A stretch of 64,000 nucleotides of DNA from contig OZ024733.1 of the NCBI GenBank assembly GCA_964016875.1, forward strand, positions 2,027,484-2,091,483, read 5' to 3'. The stretch's first letter is position 1; each line of letters opens with the position of its first letter. Origin of the DNA: Fallopia convolvulus. Lineage: Eukaryota > Streptophyta > Magnoliopsida > Caryophyllales > Polygonaceae. The notes beneath the pieces were generated by a model. The model did no database searches and was not told where the DNA came from. It saw nothing but the letters and a program-made list of their open reading frames with translations. Shown piece by piece: positions 53,030 through 64,000 of this stretch. Both the position numbers and the translations under genes were made by a program.

Positions 53030-56000
53030 ATGACAAGTGTAGGTGATGACAAGAATAAGGAACAAGTTGAGGAGACGTCCACTAGTTCGGTGGCTGCCAT
53101 GTTGCAAAACATGCAACAATCCTTGCAACAATCCATTGAGGCTTTGGGAACTAGGTTGACTGATTTGGAGAGCCAAGTGCGAGGCCAAGATGATAGAGCA
53201 CGGGTGTCTCATACGGGGGCTCTACCAAGTGTGCTACAAAGCGCTAACCAAGTGGAGTCGTTACAAGAGGAGGCCTCTACTTCTTGATTGCCAAACTCGG
53301 AGGCGCAAGCATCCATCGGTGTGAGCACCTCCATGGGGATTATGCCTCCTTACATTCCTCCGACGAGCTTCCACAATCCACACTTTGTGGCCAATTCCGG
53401 GGTAAGGCCTTCATTTGCTACATTTCCTAATAGTATTCCTATTAGTGCTACTAACTTGTCAGGTTATGGAGCGCCGAGCTATCAAGAGGTCAATCCTGCA
53501 ACGGCTACTCAACCCCCACCTCTCTTGCATCTCCCAAGGCGCGGCCAACCTCCTAGAGGGCCGGCCAATGGTGGTGCCGGGCAGCCTTGGCATGGCGCGC
53601 CGGTGCAACAAGAAGAGCGGCCCCGGGATCCCCATTACGGCATCAAGCTGAACGTGCCGACATTTTCGGGAACTTCCGACGCCGATGCCTGTCTTGATTG
53701 GCTTGCCAAGGTGGAGTCAATCTTTGACTTCTATGGCTATGATGATGCGAGGCGGGTGGCCATGGCGGCCATACACTTCACCGACTTTGCTTACCAATGG
53801 TGGCTCGAGGACAAGGCTTTGAGGAGAGCACGTCGGATGCCTCAACTTAACACATGGCAAGATCTAAGAGAGGCCTTAGAAGAGAGGTTCGTGCCTCAAG
53901 ATTACACGGAGCGCATCCATGCCAAGTTGGAGCAAGTGCGTCAAGGGAACCGGACTCCCGATGAGTTCTACAACGAGCTGCGTATGCTCATCTTCCGTTC
54001 CCGAGTACAATTTCCCGACGGGTATGTCATCTCTAAATTTGTCAATGGGTTAAATTTGGAACTAAAAAATGTGGTGAGTATGCAGCATTTTAGTAGGGGT
54101 ACCGATATTGAGCAAGTGCTTCATTATACCAACCATATCTACAAGCAACTTGCTCAACGGCGTTCGAGTTCAACCACTTCTCGAACGTGGCAGCCTTCAT
54201 CCACGGCTCCTAAGGCACCACCAACTCAGTTTAGGAAGCCGGAAATAAGGAAGGACTCGACTCCTCAACCGAGGAAAGAGTTTTCCCCACGTCCTCGGCA
54301 AGAAGGCGGTGTGAAGGCGAGCGACGTGAAGTGTTTCAAGTGCCTTGGACATGGGCATTATGCTCGGGATTGTCCCAACGAATGGAAGGTTCTTCTTAAC
54401 TCCCAAGGGGAGTACGAGTATGAGGAAGAAGGGGCTGCAGAAGAGGAAGAAGAGAGCCCCGAGGTTGAGGAAGACGGCCTCCATGTCACCGCCGAGGAGG
54501 GTGAGTGCTTCGTGGTACAACGGACGCTTTTCATGACGGAGAACACCACCACACCTAGCCAACGAGAGGTTATCTTTCACACTCGATGCAAAATTATGGA
54601 TAAGGTATGTAGTGTGATTATCGATAGCGGGTCTTGTTGTAATATTATTAGTCAAGAGGTGGTGGATCGCTTTTCCTTGAAAACTACTTGCCATCCTTTA
54701 CCTTATCCTCTATGTTGGTTGAATTCTAATGCCCCGATCCAAGTCAAGGAAAGGGCTCGTATTTGCTTTTCTATAGGGCCTTACAAGGATGAGGTGGAGT
54801 GTGATGTGGTGCCGATGACCGCTTGTCATCTTCTTTTGGGGCGCCCTTGGCAATATGATAAGGGAGCTATTCATGATGGAGTCTCCAACGAGTATCACTT
54901 TCAAATGGAGGGAAAGAAGGTGACGTTGCACCCGATGACCCCCCATGAAATCATGTTGGACCACGCAGCGAAGGAGCAAAGGAAGAAGCATGCGCTTCGA
55001 GAGGGAAAGAAGGACAAGAAGCTAGCTCTAGGCGGCCCTTCTACGCCCTTGCTTTTGGCCAAACCGAAGGAGATTATTCATACTTTCAAGGGAAGTGGCG
55101 TTTGCGTTTTACTTGTTTTTCAAGAATCTTATTTATCTTCCCAAGAATTAGTTGATCTTCCTCCTTCCATATCTACTCTTTTGCAGGACTTTGAGGAGCT
55201 TTTCCAAGAAGAGGTGCCACCGGGACTACCACCGCTTAGGGGAATCGAGCATCAAATCGACTTTGTCCCCGGTGCCACTCTACCGAACCGTCCAGCCTAT
55301 CGAGCCAATCCGGAGGAAACTAAGGAGCTTCAACGGCAAGTCCAAGAGCTCCTTGATAAGGGATATGTGCGTGAGAGCCTCAGCCCGTGTGCCGTGCCCG
55401 TCATTCTTGTGCCTAAGAAGGACGGCACATGGAGGATGTGCGTTGATTGTCGAGCGATCAACAATATTACTATCAAGTATCGTCACCCGATTTCGAGACT
55501 TGAGGATATGCTTGACGAGCTGCATGGGGCGAGTCTCTTCTCCAAAATTGATCTCAAGAGCGGATATCATCAAATAAGGATGAAGGAGGGAGATGAATGG
55601 AAGACGGCGTTCAAAACCAAGCAAGGCCTATACGAGTGGTTGGTTATGCCCTTCGGATTAACCAACGCTCCGAGCACTTTCATGCGCTTGATGAACCACG
55701 TCCTCCGCCCTTTTATTGGTAAGTTTGTGGTTGTATACTTTGATGATATTTTGATTTATAGCCACGATTTATCATCCCATGTCGAGCACCTTAGGCAAGT
55801 GCTTGAAGCTTTGAAACGGGAACGCCTATTTGCTAACTTCAAGAAGTGCCACTTTTGTTCAGATCACGTGGTATTTCTTGGTTTTGTTGTGAGTAGGAAT
55901 GGACTTGAAGTAGATGAAGAGAAGGTGAAGGCGATTCAAGAATGGCCCACACCGACAACTATGACACAAGTCCGGAGTTTCCTTGGCCTAGCCGGTTTCT

Positions 56001-58153
56001 ACCGCCGGTTTGTTCGTGATTTTAGTACCTTGGCTGCGCCTTTGACCTTCCTCACCAAGAAGAATGTTCCATTTATGTGGGGAGAGGCGCAAGAAGAGGC
56101 CTTTGCAGCCCTTAAGGCTAAGTTGACACACGCGCCGTTGTTAGCTCTTCCCGACTTTGGCAAGATGTTCGAGATTGAGTGTGATGCGTCGGGAATTGGG
56201 CTCGGTGGTGTGCTTATGCAAGAGGGACGTCCCATAGCCTATTATAGTGAGAAGCTTGGAGGTGCCGAGCTCAAGTACCCCACGTACGACAAAGAGCTAC
56301 TTGCTCTTGTTCGAGTGCTAAGGGTGTGGGAGCACTATCTCTTGCCTCGGGAGTTTGTTATCCATTCCGATCATGAGGCGTTGAAGTACTTGAGAGGGCA
56401 AGCAAAACTGAATCGGAGGCATGCCAAATGGGTTGAGTTCATTGAATCCTTTCCCTATGTCATCAAGCATAAGAAAGGCAAGGACAACGTCGTCGCCGAC
56501 GCGTTGTCCCGGAGGTACGCTCTTTTATCCTTACTAGATGCACGATTGCTTGGATTTTCTTTCATGAAGGAGTTGTATGCTCATGATGCTGAGTTTAGTG
56601 ATATTTTTCATGCTTGTTTGAAGGGGGGAAGTCGGGATCAATTTTATTTGCATGATGGGTTTCTTTTTAAGGGAACTCGCTTGTGTGTGCCTAGTGGTTC
56701 GGTTAGGCGTTTGCTTGTCCAAGAGGCCCATGGTGGCGGCCTCATGGGACATTTTGGTGTCATGAAAACTTTGCATATGCTTAGGGAACATTTCTATTGG
56801 CCTCACATGCTTAGGTCGGTAGAGAACTTTTGTGCTTCATGTGCTACATGTGTGCGTGCAAAGTCTAAAGTGCACCCTCACGGTTTGTATACCCCTTTGC
56901 CTATTCCTAGTGCCCCATGGGAGGATATTTCTATGGACTTTGTTTTGGGGTTGCCTAGGACAAAAAGGGGTAGGGACTCTATTTTTGTGGTGGTAGATAG
57001 ATTTTCTAAGATGGCACATTTTATTGCTTGCCACAAAACCGATGATGCTGTTAATGTTGCCACCTTGTTCTTTGATAATGTGGTTCGGTTGCATGGGGTC
57101 CCTAAATCTATTGTTTCTGACCGTGATGTTAAATTTCTAAGTTTCTTTTGGAAGACTCTTTGGTCCAAGCTTGGAACCAAGCTCTTATTCTCTACTACTT
57201 GCCACCCGCAAACGGATGGGCAAACCGAGGTCGTTAATCGTACCCTTGGTGCCTTGTTGCGTTCTATTTTGAAAACTAATTTGCGCAGGTGGGAAGAGTG
57301 TCTTCCTTTCATTGAGTTTGCTTACAATAGGTCCATTCATTCCGCTACAAAGAAGACGCCTTTTGAGGTGGTGTATGGGCGCAATCCCGTTACACCACTT
57401 GATTTAGCGCCTTATGCTATGTCCGATCGAGAGAGTCGTGAAGGACGGGACCGGGCTGAGTATATTAAGCAGATTCATGAGGATACTCGTCTTCAATTGG
57501 AGAGGCGAACATTGCAATACAAGCGCCAAGCTGATAAAGGGCGCAAGGAGCTGATTTTTGAACCCGGCGACCTTGTTTGGGTTCATTTGAGGAAGGAGAG
57601 GTTTCCTACTCTTCGAAATTCTAAGCTTAAGCCACGTGGAGATGGACCATTCCAAGTGTTAGAGCGCATCAACGACAATGCTTACAAGCTTGATCTTCCT
57701 CCGAATTATGGCGTCCATGAGGTATTCAACGTATCCGATCTTGTTCCTTATTTTTCTAACAATGATGTTGAGTTTGAGCAGGATCTAGGTTCGAGGACGA
57801 ACCCTTTTCAAGGGGAGGAGGATGATGTGATTCCATCGATGTCCGAGCCAACTATGGAGCACACTTCGGAACACTTGGAGGAGCAACACTTGGAGGAGCA
57901 CACGTCGGAACACTTGGAGGAGCCTCGGCATACCCTAGACGCGCCAACAAGCTTGGATGGTGGCGCGCCCTTGCCTTCCGGTTTTGATGGTGCCAAAGCT
58001 CAAGGAACTACACCACCTTATCTAGGTCGTATTACGCGATCCCGAGCTAAGGCCATTCTATGTCAAGTGCAAGAAGAGCTCATGGGGTGTAGCTTTCCGA
58101 AAGAGTGCAATGAAGATGGTTGGAGTTTTATTCTACTTCATGGTTCTAAGTGA
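53030..58153 (+). CDS. gag-pol: element E Gag-Pol polyprotein (one in-frame TGA)
   Basis: ATG 53030 opens 85 codons to a TGA at 53285-53287; the same frame then runs 1621 codons to TGA 58151-58153. Counting from 53288: Gag domain 130-290, CCHC knuckle 349-362 (CX2CX4HX4C), protease DSGS 446-449 with LLLGRPW 515-521, RT 700-870 with YFDD 817-820, and RNase H acidic residues D966, E1003, D1028 and D1071. Integrase has an HHCC finger (H1148 to C1188) and D1217, D1278, E1314 with 35-residue spacing. The tail from residue 1512 is encoded by the 3' LTR, has EHLEE repeats and ends with GRITRSRAKAI. Every catalytic residue I looked for is present. If TGA is not read through, Gag could restart at ATG 53333. 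Confidence 0.93.
57811..57822 (+). other. polypurine tract of element E
   Basis: AGGGGAGGAGGA directly before TG of the 3' LTR. It is also translated as part of FQGEEDD in the pol tail, so the primer sequence is under coding constraint. Confidence 0.85.
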
Positions 58154-58748
58154 CAATTCGACGGAAAGGACAATTATTAAGTTTTCGGGTTTTTGGGTTA
58201 ATTTTTGTAATTTCCTTAAGTGAAGGGGCTAACTTTGTGAGGTTGCTTTCTAGGTTATATGGTCGTCCCCCTCACCCTTTGTTGCTAGACTTGGACGAAA
58301 TTTGCTTCTCTTTTCCTTGCATTTTCAATTCGAAGTTCTTGTTTTGTTTCGTTCAATTCTCGTTGTTCAATTGTTGGTGAGTCATATCCGACAATTTCGA
58401 GCATCCTAGTTTGTTTGAGAGCTTGGTGAGTCATATCCAAGTTATCAAGCATCCATATCCCCTTGTTCTCTCCATTTCGAACCATCCTCCATCTCGGAGG
58501 TTTCTGCACCATCTCAGTAAATTCGACATAACTTTCAATCCGCTCATCATCTCGGTCTCATATTTTGAGGACTTCAACTAGACTCATAGATCTAACTTCT
58601 CGAATTGGAATCACTCAATTTCGAGTTCGGACGAGGAAGATCCAGCCAGTTGAAGACGGGTCAGTTGCGTGGTGTTTGTTGTCGGAATTCCTTGGATTCT
58701 CGTGGCGATCTCTTTGCACCATCATCCCCTCCATCGATCCGGCCATCA
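57823..58748 (+). repeat. element E 3' LTR
   Basis: 926 bp, ends GGCCATCA followed by ATTGA. It encodes the last ~110 residues of Pol. One substitution relative to the 5' LTR, silent in an overlapping open frame. Confidence 0.95.
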
Positions 58749-58753
58749 ATTGA

Positions 58754-59033
58754 AAGAATAACTGCGCGGACCTACTCCGTTTGATTGATTTTGATCAAAA
58801 CCTTCACCCAATTTAACAGTTGATCCCAATTCTTGATCCATGTATTTTTCCAACACTCGATTCCAATATTGAAATTGGATTAAAGAAGAGTTAGCGATCC
58901 AAGGAGACATCCCTCTTGAGACTCTCATCACACTAATTTGCTCATCCACGGTCAGCTTACTCCATAGTTGATCGGAGAAGAACATCTCTTGGGCCTTCAC
59001 ACAATCCACAATGGCTGTCTTCGAAGCTTCCAC
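58754..59033 (-). pseudogene. element F internal ORF, upstream part
   Basis: Starts at ATG 59033, about 55 bases after the primer-like site, and reads MEASKTAIVDCVKAQEMFF to NGVGPRSYSFN, where E interrupts it. Removing E and one ATTGA copy joins it in frame to the part at 51189. It has no similarity to standard Gag that I can see. Confidence 0.55.
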
Positions 59034-59100
59034 TGAATATGACGAATTAGGTAAGAAATTCCCAAATTGAGCACGCGAATCGATTGCAGTGATACCAATT

Positions 59101-59345
59101 TGTCATATCTCGATGGATTATAGAAGTTAAATGAAAGATTAGGGAGAAAAGAAGGATTAAGAAGAGAGATTAAGGAAGGAAGAGACGAACAGAAAGAAAG
59201 GAGTTGTAGGGAAGAAGATAAGAGAAAGAGTGATTTTCATTAATTGTTCAGATATCCGTACAAGCGAATAGGAACCAATCTCTTATAGGCTTTAGCCTAT
59301 TTACAAATTGTGCCCATATTTTCCTTATATTTCACATTCCTAACA
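59101..59345 (-). repeat. element F 5' LTR
   Basis: 245 bp partner of 49389-49630, in minus orientation. It starts TGTTAGGAATG at 59345 and ends GATATGACA at 59101. Confidence 0.85.
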
Positions 59346-59805
59346 AAGTGAAAACATAATTTTACGCTTTGGAGTGTTGTAAACAGTTTACCTAGGGGTT
59401 AGATTTGCCCATGAATTTTGCCTCTACATGAATTAAATAAGATTTGTAGAGCTGATTTCAAAATCTAAAACAAAATTAGGGTTTCCAATATCTAACTAAG
59501 AGAGCAATTATTTTTCGTATGAATAAAAGTATAGCAAGAACAATCATGGCATCAGGTAAGGTGCCAAGTATTGTTCGTCGTAGGCTTTTTGGTTTGAGGG
59601 AGAAGAATTGAATAGTTGGAGAGTGGATTGTTGGGATCTAATGTTCAAGTAAGATTCTTTGGATGAAGATGTCATCAAGAGGCAAACATCTTCTGCTATC
59701 TGTTTTGTTGTGAAATGAATGCTTTCCTACTTCTATTTTGCAGCTATTTGATGGCCACAATGGATCTACAATAGCGATGTACACAAAAGTAAACCTCTAA
59801 AATAA
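59346..59805 (+). pseudogene. host gene fragment with a PP2C-like exon
   Basis: A 46-nt exon (59744-59789) follows a pyrimidine tract and TTTGCAG and ends AAAAG|GT-like (AAAAG|TAAAC). It translates as LFDGHNGSTIAMYTK. FDGHxG is the metal-binding motif I of protein phosphatase 2C, and DGHNGSxxAxYxK is close to a plant PP2C subgroup as I remember it. The donor is not a clean GT start, and no neighbouring exon is recognisable in 59346-59743. It is probably part of a gene broken by the elements on both sides. Confidence 0.45.
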
Positions 59806-60181
59806 TGTTGTTGTAACTAGAATAATAAAAGTGAAGAAAAACACAAAGGTTTTACGTGGTTCACTAACAATGCGTTATCTAAGTCCACGGGTAGAGAAAA
59901 TGAATTCTCTTTTTGGAGGCTAAGAGAGCAAGTTACAATAATAAGGCATTTCATGAGTATATATAGTGACTCATGTAACCCTAATCAGATTATGGAATGT
60001 AGGCCCAAATAAAACTATGATAGGCCTAGTAATATAAAACATAGCATACTGTTTTAGCGGGGTGGACCCATTGTCATGGGGCACCCCCCAAACCCCCTAT
60101 AGGACCCTTGGAGGTTTCGAGGGCTTCGCCCTTGAACCCCGGACTGGTACTAGTCAACTATATATTCAACGCACATTAACA
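59806..60181 (-). repeat. copia element G, 3' LTR
   Basis: On the minus strand it begins TGTTAATGTGCG (60181) right after the polypurine tract AAAGTGGAGATT (60193-60182) and ends near ...ACAACAACA (59806). It holds 'tttacgtggttcac' and 'aagtccacggg', phrases common in plant copia LTRs, and a GC-rich cluster at 60056-60145. The 5' LTR is outside the window. Confidence 0.7.
60056..60145. repeat. GC-rich cluster in copia LTR
   Basis: Same type as 38105-38285 ('gtcatggggcaccccccaaa', 'taggacccttgg', 'gggcttcgcccttgaacccc') with inverted GGGCTTCGCCC pieces. Confidence 0.7.
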
Positions 60182-63100
60182 AATCTCCACTTTGATTTGA
60201 ATATATTCTCTCAAAAATAAATGCATCAAACTCACTATGACAGTACCAAATGTAGCAAAAGTTTCCCTGCCTCGTACTTGTCCCTAAAGGAAGACTTAGA
60301 TTTGCCCCGAAGGGCAACTTAACATCTTGTGAAAGTAGGCAAGTCCAAATAGTGGTGGAACTTGCTCTCTTGAACTGGCTTGTGAACATGTCAATAGGAC
60401 TATAAGTAGTGCCTACCTTCCTCACCTTGATTCTCTTTTCATTCCTCGAAAAATAATACCTAACATCAATGTGCTTCATCACAATACACTAAATCATGAT
60501 CTTGATGTAGGCCTAGATCATTAACCAATCCCTTATGCCATATTCCCTACTTAGTGGCTTTTGTCAACGCCATGTACTCTGCCTCCGTAAAAGACAAAGT
60601 GATCGTATGATGACAACCAAAAGAACAAATTAAAATTCTTATGTGGAAATAGCCCACGACCACCAAGGAAGAGAATGAAGGCAATGAAATCTTGAATAGA
60701 AATCTCGAAAGTTTATGTTCACTCTAAATTTTGGATAGGTTTTAGTAAATCGGTAATAACTTTGGCTACATTTTGGATAGGTTTTAGTAAATCGGTAATA
60801 ACTTTGGCTACAAAATGATCTTAAGTTCATTCAAGATGCATTGGAAAGTTAACTCTAAGATCTACAACTTTATAGTTCATGTCAAGTTGATATTCCAACA
60901 AGAAGAAGATCAAAGCCCAATTTTACTAAGGCTGATGCAAGATCCTGCGGGAATGATAGTCTTTCGATATTTAGCTAGATTTAGACAGTCTTATATTTTT
61001 TAATATTATAACTATCATATGGATATAATATTTATATTTATTTTAATAATTCAATTATATTTTAGGTAAATAAAGCCATAGGGTCAGTTGGAACATGTGT
61101 GAAAGCTACCTATGCTGAAATTCTATCTTTTAATAGATTTTGTTATCTTTTAGTTTAGGTAAATATGCTTTTTATTCAAGCAATCTTAGGAGCGTTTTTT
61201 CCTACTTAAACACTATTTTATTAATGGAAAAATGAGATTGAATTGAGGGTTAAACTTGGCTTAGTTTAACCTCAATTTTGGTCCCCAAAACTCTCTTCTG
61301 TGCTTTCGGTTTCCATGATCTAGATAAGCAATTTGTGTGAGTTCTCTAATATAATTGTGTGTGTGTGTTATACTCAATTATTTCTCTCTAAAACTACATT
61401 ATAAATGTGTTAATTTGTGGGTTCAAACTGAAGGAGAAGGACTTGTCAATATCGAGACTAGAACAAGACCGAATTTTCACCATTGAGCAATCAAGAAGAT
61501 AATTCCGTATGACCATAGGTTATAGAGTTGCCTTCAAACTCACCACAGAACCTCCAAGAGTGAAGACATAACTAGTCATATATCTCTTACTATCCACATT
61601 TGCAACATAATCAAAGTTTGAAAACCCAACAACAAAGCACTCTATTTATATCATTTCCATAACACAATCTAACATATGAACTGCCTCTAAGGGACCTAAA
61701 GATCCTCTTTATATATAGCTTGCCAATGTTCCTTCCCTAATTGAACCATAAATCGACTTACCATACTAATAGAAAATGCTAAATCTATTCGAGTGCAAAC
61801 AATAGCATACATCAGACTCCCAATTGCGCCAACATAAGGAACTCGAGACATGTACTTATCCTCCTCCTCATCGTGACGTGTGTACATTCCAAACTTGTTG
61901 TTAGATGCCATTGGATATACTCTTTTTATGATAGGAAGAGTTTTCTTTGCTTTTATCCTTAGAGATCTCAACTCCAAGAATTGTCCGAGCAACACCAAAA
62001 TCATTCATCTCAAACTCTACACCGAGACAACCCTTCAAGTATTGAATGTCTGACTTGTTTTGAGTAGCAATCAGCTTATCATCAACATACAGTACCAAAT
62101 AATTGCGTGAACCACTCTGTAGAATATTATGGTACACACAACAATAAGAAGGACTTTTGTTGTAACTAAGTTGCGCCATATAATTGTCAAATTGCTTATA
62201 CAACTTCCTTAGTGACTGTTTTAGCACATAGAAGGATTTTTGTAACTTGTAAACATGGTTCACTTTCCTAGGAACTTGAAAATCATCAGGTTGATTCATT
62301 TACATCTCCTCCTTCAACTCTCTATGTAAAAAAGATATCTTGACATCTAGTTACTTGACTTCCAAATCCTGATGTGCAACTACTGCTAATAATACTCTAA
62401 TGGAAGTGTGTCTGGCCAATGGTGAGAAAATCTCATTGTAGTCTACTCCTTTCTCTCTCTGATTGAATCCACTTGAAACTACTCGTACTTTATACTTAAT
62501 ACCCTCATCAACTGACATTCCTTCCTTCTTCCTAAAAACCCATTTGCATGTAATCATCTTTCTATGAACAATCAATTTACTAGCTCCCAAGTCCTATTCT
62601 TGTGAAAGGACTCCGTCACTTTTCCCATTGCAACAAGCCACTATGTTTACTCATCTCCATATACAACAACCTTGTAGGTGGACGACTCATTATCCTTCAC
62701 CTCCTCGGCCACCTACATTGCATACCCCACCAGCTCATCAAACCTATATCGCGTCGGAGGCTTGATGTCGACCCTTCTTAGTTGGTCTAGAGTAATACTT
62801 GGATGTACAACTCCATCTGTTCCTGTTTTGGTGGTGTATTCTCTAGCTCATTGGTATTTGACTATGGTAGTTGGTTGGTGACTAACTTATGTGCCTGACT
62901 ATCACTTGGAGTGAACTGAACCTCCACCTCCTCAACAATAGCCTCTTTCTCAATTGTATCAATGATCTTCTTCTTGAATTAAACAAGGAACACTTATCCA
63001 TGGCTATACTTCTGCTTAGTATAACCTTGTTCTCAAACCACATTTTGTACTCTTGCACACCTGCTCCATAGCCCATGAAGACTCCTTTCTTAGCTCTTAG

Positions 63101-64000
63101 GTCTAACTTACACTCATTTACATGATAACAAGCAATGCACCCAAAAGCCCTCAAATTTGAGTAATCAACAGCTTTTTGAGTCCACACCTCATAAGGTGTT
63201 TTGCACTCGATACATGTGTGTGGGATTCGATTGATTAGCTAACAAGACCGACATTAGAGAGCATGCATCTCGTTGTCTCCGAAAGTGTTTGATTCATTCG
63301 TTCTTCTACACCATTATATTGTGGTGTATAATTGACTGTGTGATGCCGAGCAATACCCTCATCTTTACAGAACCCATCAAACCCAGATGAATAAAAATTT
63401 TTGGCCATTATCTATTCCTAGCCTCTTGATCTTCTTCCTAGTCTAATTTTCTACTAGCTTCTTCCACTCCTTAAATTATGCCTCACTTTTAAGCCTCATC
63501 ATGGATACCCATGTCATCCTAGAGTAATCATCAATAAGAGATAGAAAATACATGTGACCGCCTAGAGACTCAATATGAGAAGGAGCCCGACACTCTGAAT
63601 GGATGTAATCTAGTGTGCCCTTTATTTTATGAACTGTGTTGGGTAACTTGCTATCATGTAGTTTCCCAAACACAAAATGCTCATAAAACTCAATATTTTT
63701 GGCCTTGTGACCTCCCAAAAGATCTTCTTTCAATAGAATCTGCATTCCCCATTCACTCATATGAGAAAGCCTCATATACCATAGTCTGGATCAAATCAAG
63801 CTCCTTAACCTCAACAGATTCAACACTTGAAAAACCTGTGACTATTGAACCTTGTGAGACATACAAAGTTCCATACTTGGCTCCCTTCAAGATCATCAAA
63901 ACCTTTAAAAATATGTAGATCTTCACCTTCACCTCTGGAAGTAAAACCTTTATTGTCTAACAGACTTAAAAATATCTCTTCTTCATAAGTGGAACATGTC
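60182..64000 (-). pseudogene. copia element G pol, decayed, continues beyond the window
   Basis: On the minus strand, in order: pre-integrase and integrase (63775-63476, LSHMSEWGMQILLK, LDYIHSECRAP where HSD is expected, IDDYSRMTW), integrase C-terminal part (63187-62882, LRAFGCIACYHV, KKGVFMGYG), and RT start (62590-62351, CKWVFRKKEG). RT core follows (62299-61901, YLVLYVDDKLIATQN with YVDD intact), then RT end/RNase H start (62004-61500, YVGAIGSLMYAIVCTRIDLA). RNase H resumes at about 60610-60483 (LSFTEAEYMALTKA). Many frame breaks and stops. Domain order INT-RT-RH is Ty1/copia. Confidence 0.8.
60610..61525. mobile_element. unidentified ~0.9-kb insertion in copia RNase H
   Basis: RNase H coding sequence stops at about 61525 (GGSVVSLKATL) and resumes at about 60610 (HHTITLSFTEAEY), so the intervening DNA is an insertion. 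GTATGAYGA/GTATGACCA near both ends may be a duplication. It contains a ~50-bp tandem duplication (60723-60812, 'ggttttagtaaatcggtaat' twice) and LTR-like text, but no recognisable termini. Confidence 0.45.

Larger units (their letters stand above)
51195..58748 (+). mobile_element. element E: young full-length Ty3 chromovirus-like retrotransposon
   Basis: 7554 bp with 926-bp LTRs that differ at one position (52014 A, 58642 C), ATTGA duplications, a tRNA-iMet primer site, a polypurine tract and one gag-pol frame with all expected domains. The domain order PR-RT-RH-INT is Ty3/gypsy. The pol C-terminus runs into the 3' LTR, and no classical chromodomain is evident, as in the CRM clade; the CRM assignment is an inference. 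Inserted in the ORF of F. Confidence 0.95.
49389..59345 (-). mobile_element. element F: small non-autonomous LTR retrotransposon (split by E)
   Basis: LTRs of 242 bp (49389-49630) and 245 bp (59101-59345), TGTTAGGAATG to GATATGACA on the minus strand, with roughly a dozen differences. Without E the element is about 2.4 kb. On the minus strand a primer-site-like TTGGTATCACTGC (59099-59087) follows the 5' LTR, and AAGGGGAGAGTAT (49643-49631) is a good polypurine tract. The interior holds one unrecognised ORF and no pol. Flanks (GATTT, AAGTG) do not match. Confidence 0.8.

Overview
This window is nuclear DNA of a flowering plant, most likely a eudicot. It is almost entirely nested transposable elements; no complete host gene is visible. 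The plant assignment rests on Athila-type and Tat-type Ty3 retrotransposons (the Athila primer site is a perfect match to plant tRNA-Asp), a CACTA element, Mutator-like elements, Helitrons, a MITE and a Ty1/copia element. The only likely host coding trace is a single PP2C-like exon at 59744-59789.

Left half (1-33.7 kb). An old Tat-type retrotransposon (C) is the scaffold. Its 5' LTR is split (2635-3089 and 16146-16448), its decayed gag-protease lies at 16917-19510, and a truncated 3' LTR lies at 32445-33111. A solo LTR of the TGTAACACCCC type sits in C's 5' LTR, and inside that sits element A (3818-14716). A is a complete Athila-type element with no visible difference between its 1457-bp LTRs, a GTTAT target duplication, an intact gag-protease frame and a second Athila-type ORF, but no reverse transcriptase or integrase. 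A related but older element B (19628-32080) is inserted in C's interior. B lost the end of its 5' LTR, the gag start and the RT-integrase core, and later received a 3-kb solo LTR, a composite short element with tRNA-like boxes and a MITE.

Right half (33.7-64 kb). A second LTR with a TGTAATA start (from 33700) carries a 5.5-kb CACTA element with a 39-bp minisatellite. It is followed by tandem Helitron ends and two related Mutator-like elements abutting at (TA)n tracts. A small minus-strand LTR element F (49389-59345) carries an unrecognised ORF and is split by a very young full-length Ty3 element E (51195-58748, LTRs differing at one of 926 positions, single gag-pol frame with one in-frame TGA). 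The right end holds the PP2C-like exon and a decayed minus-strand copia element G.

The most interesting signals are structural. A and B each carry two hairpins whose stems differ completely while the GGGA/AGGA loop and a downstream TAAGTATGRGGT are kept. Each Ty3 family also carries its own dispersed CG-rich palindromic word (TCGGGCCCGA in A, TCACGGCCGTGA in B, CCGCGG words in C). One Mutator-like element has two convergent genes that both start inside its terminal inverted repeats.
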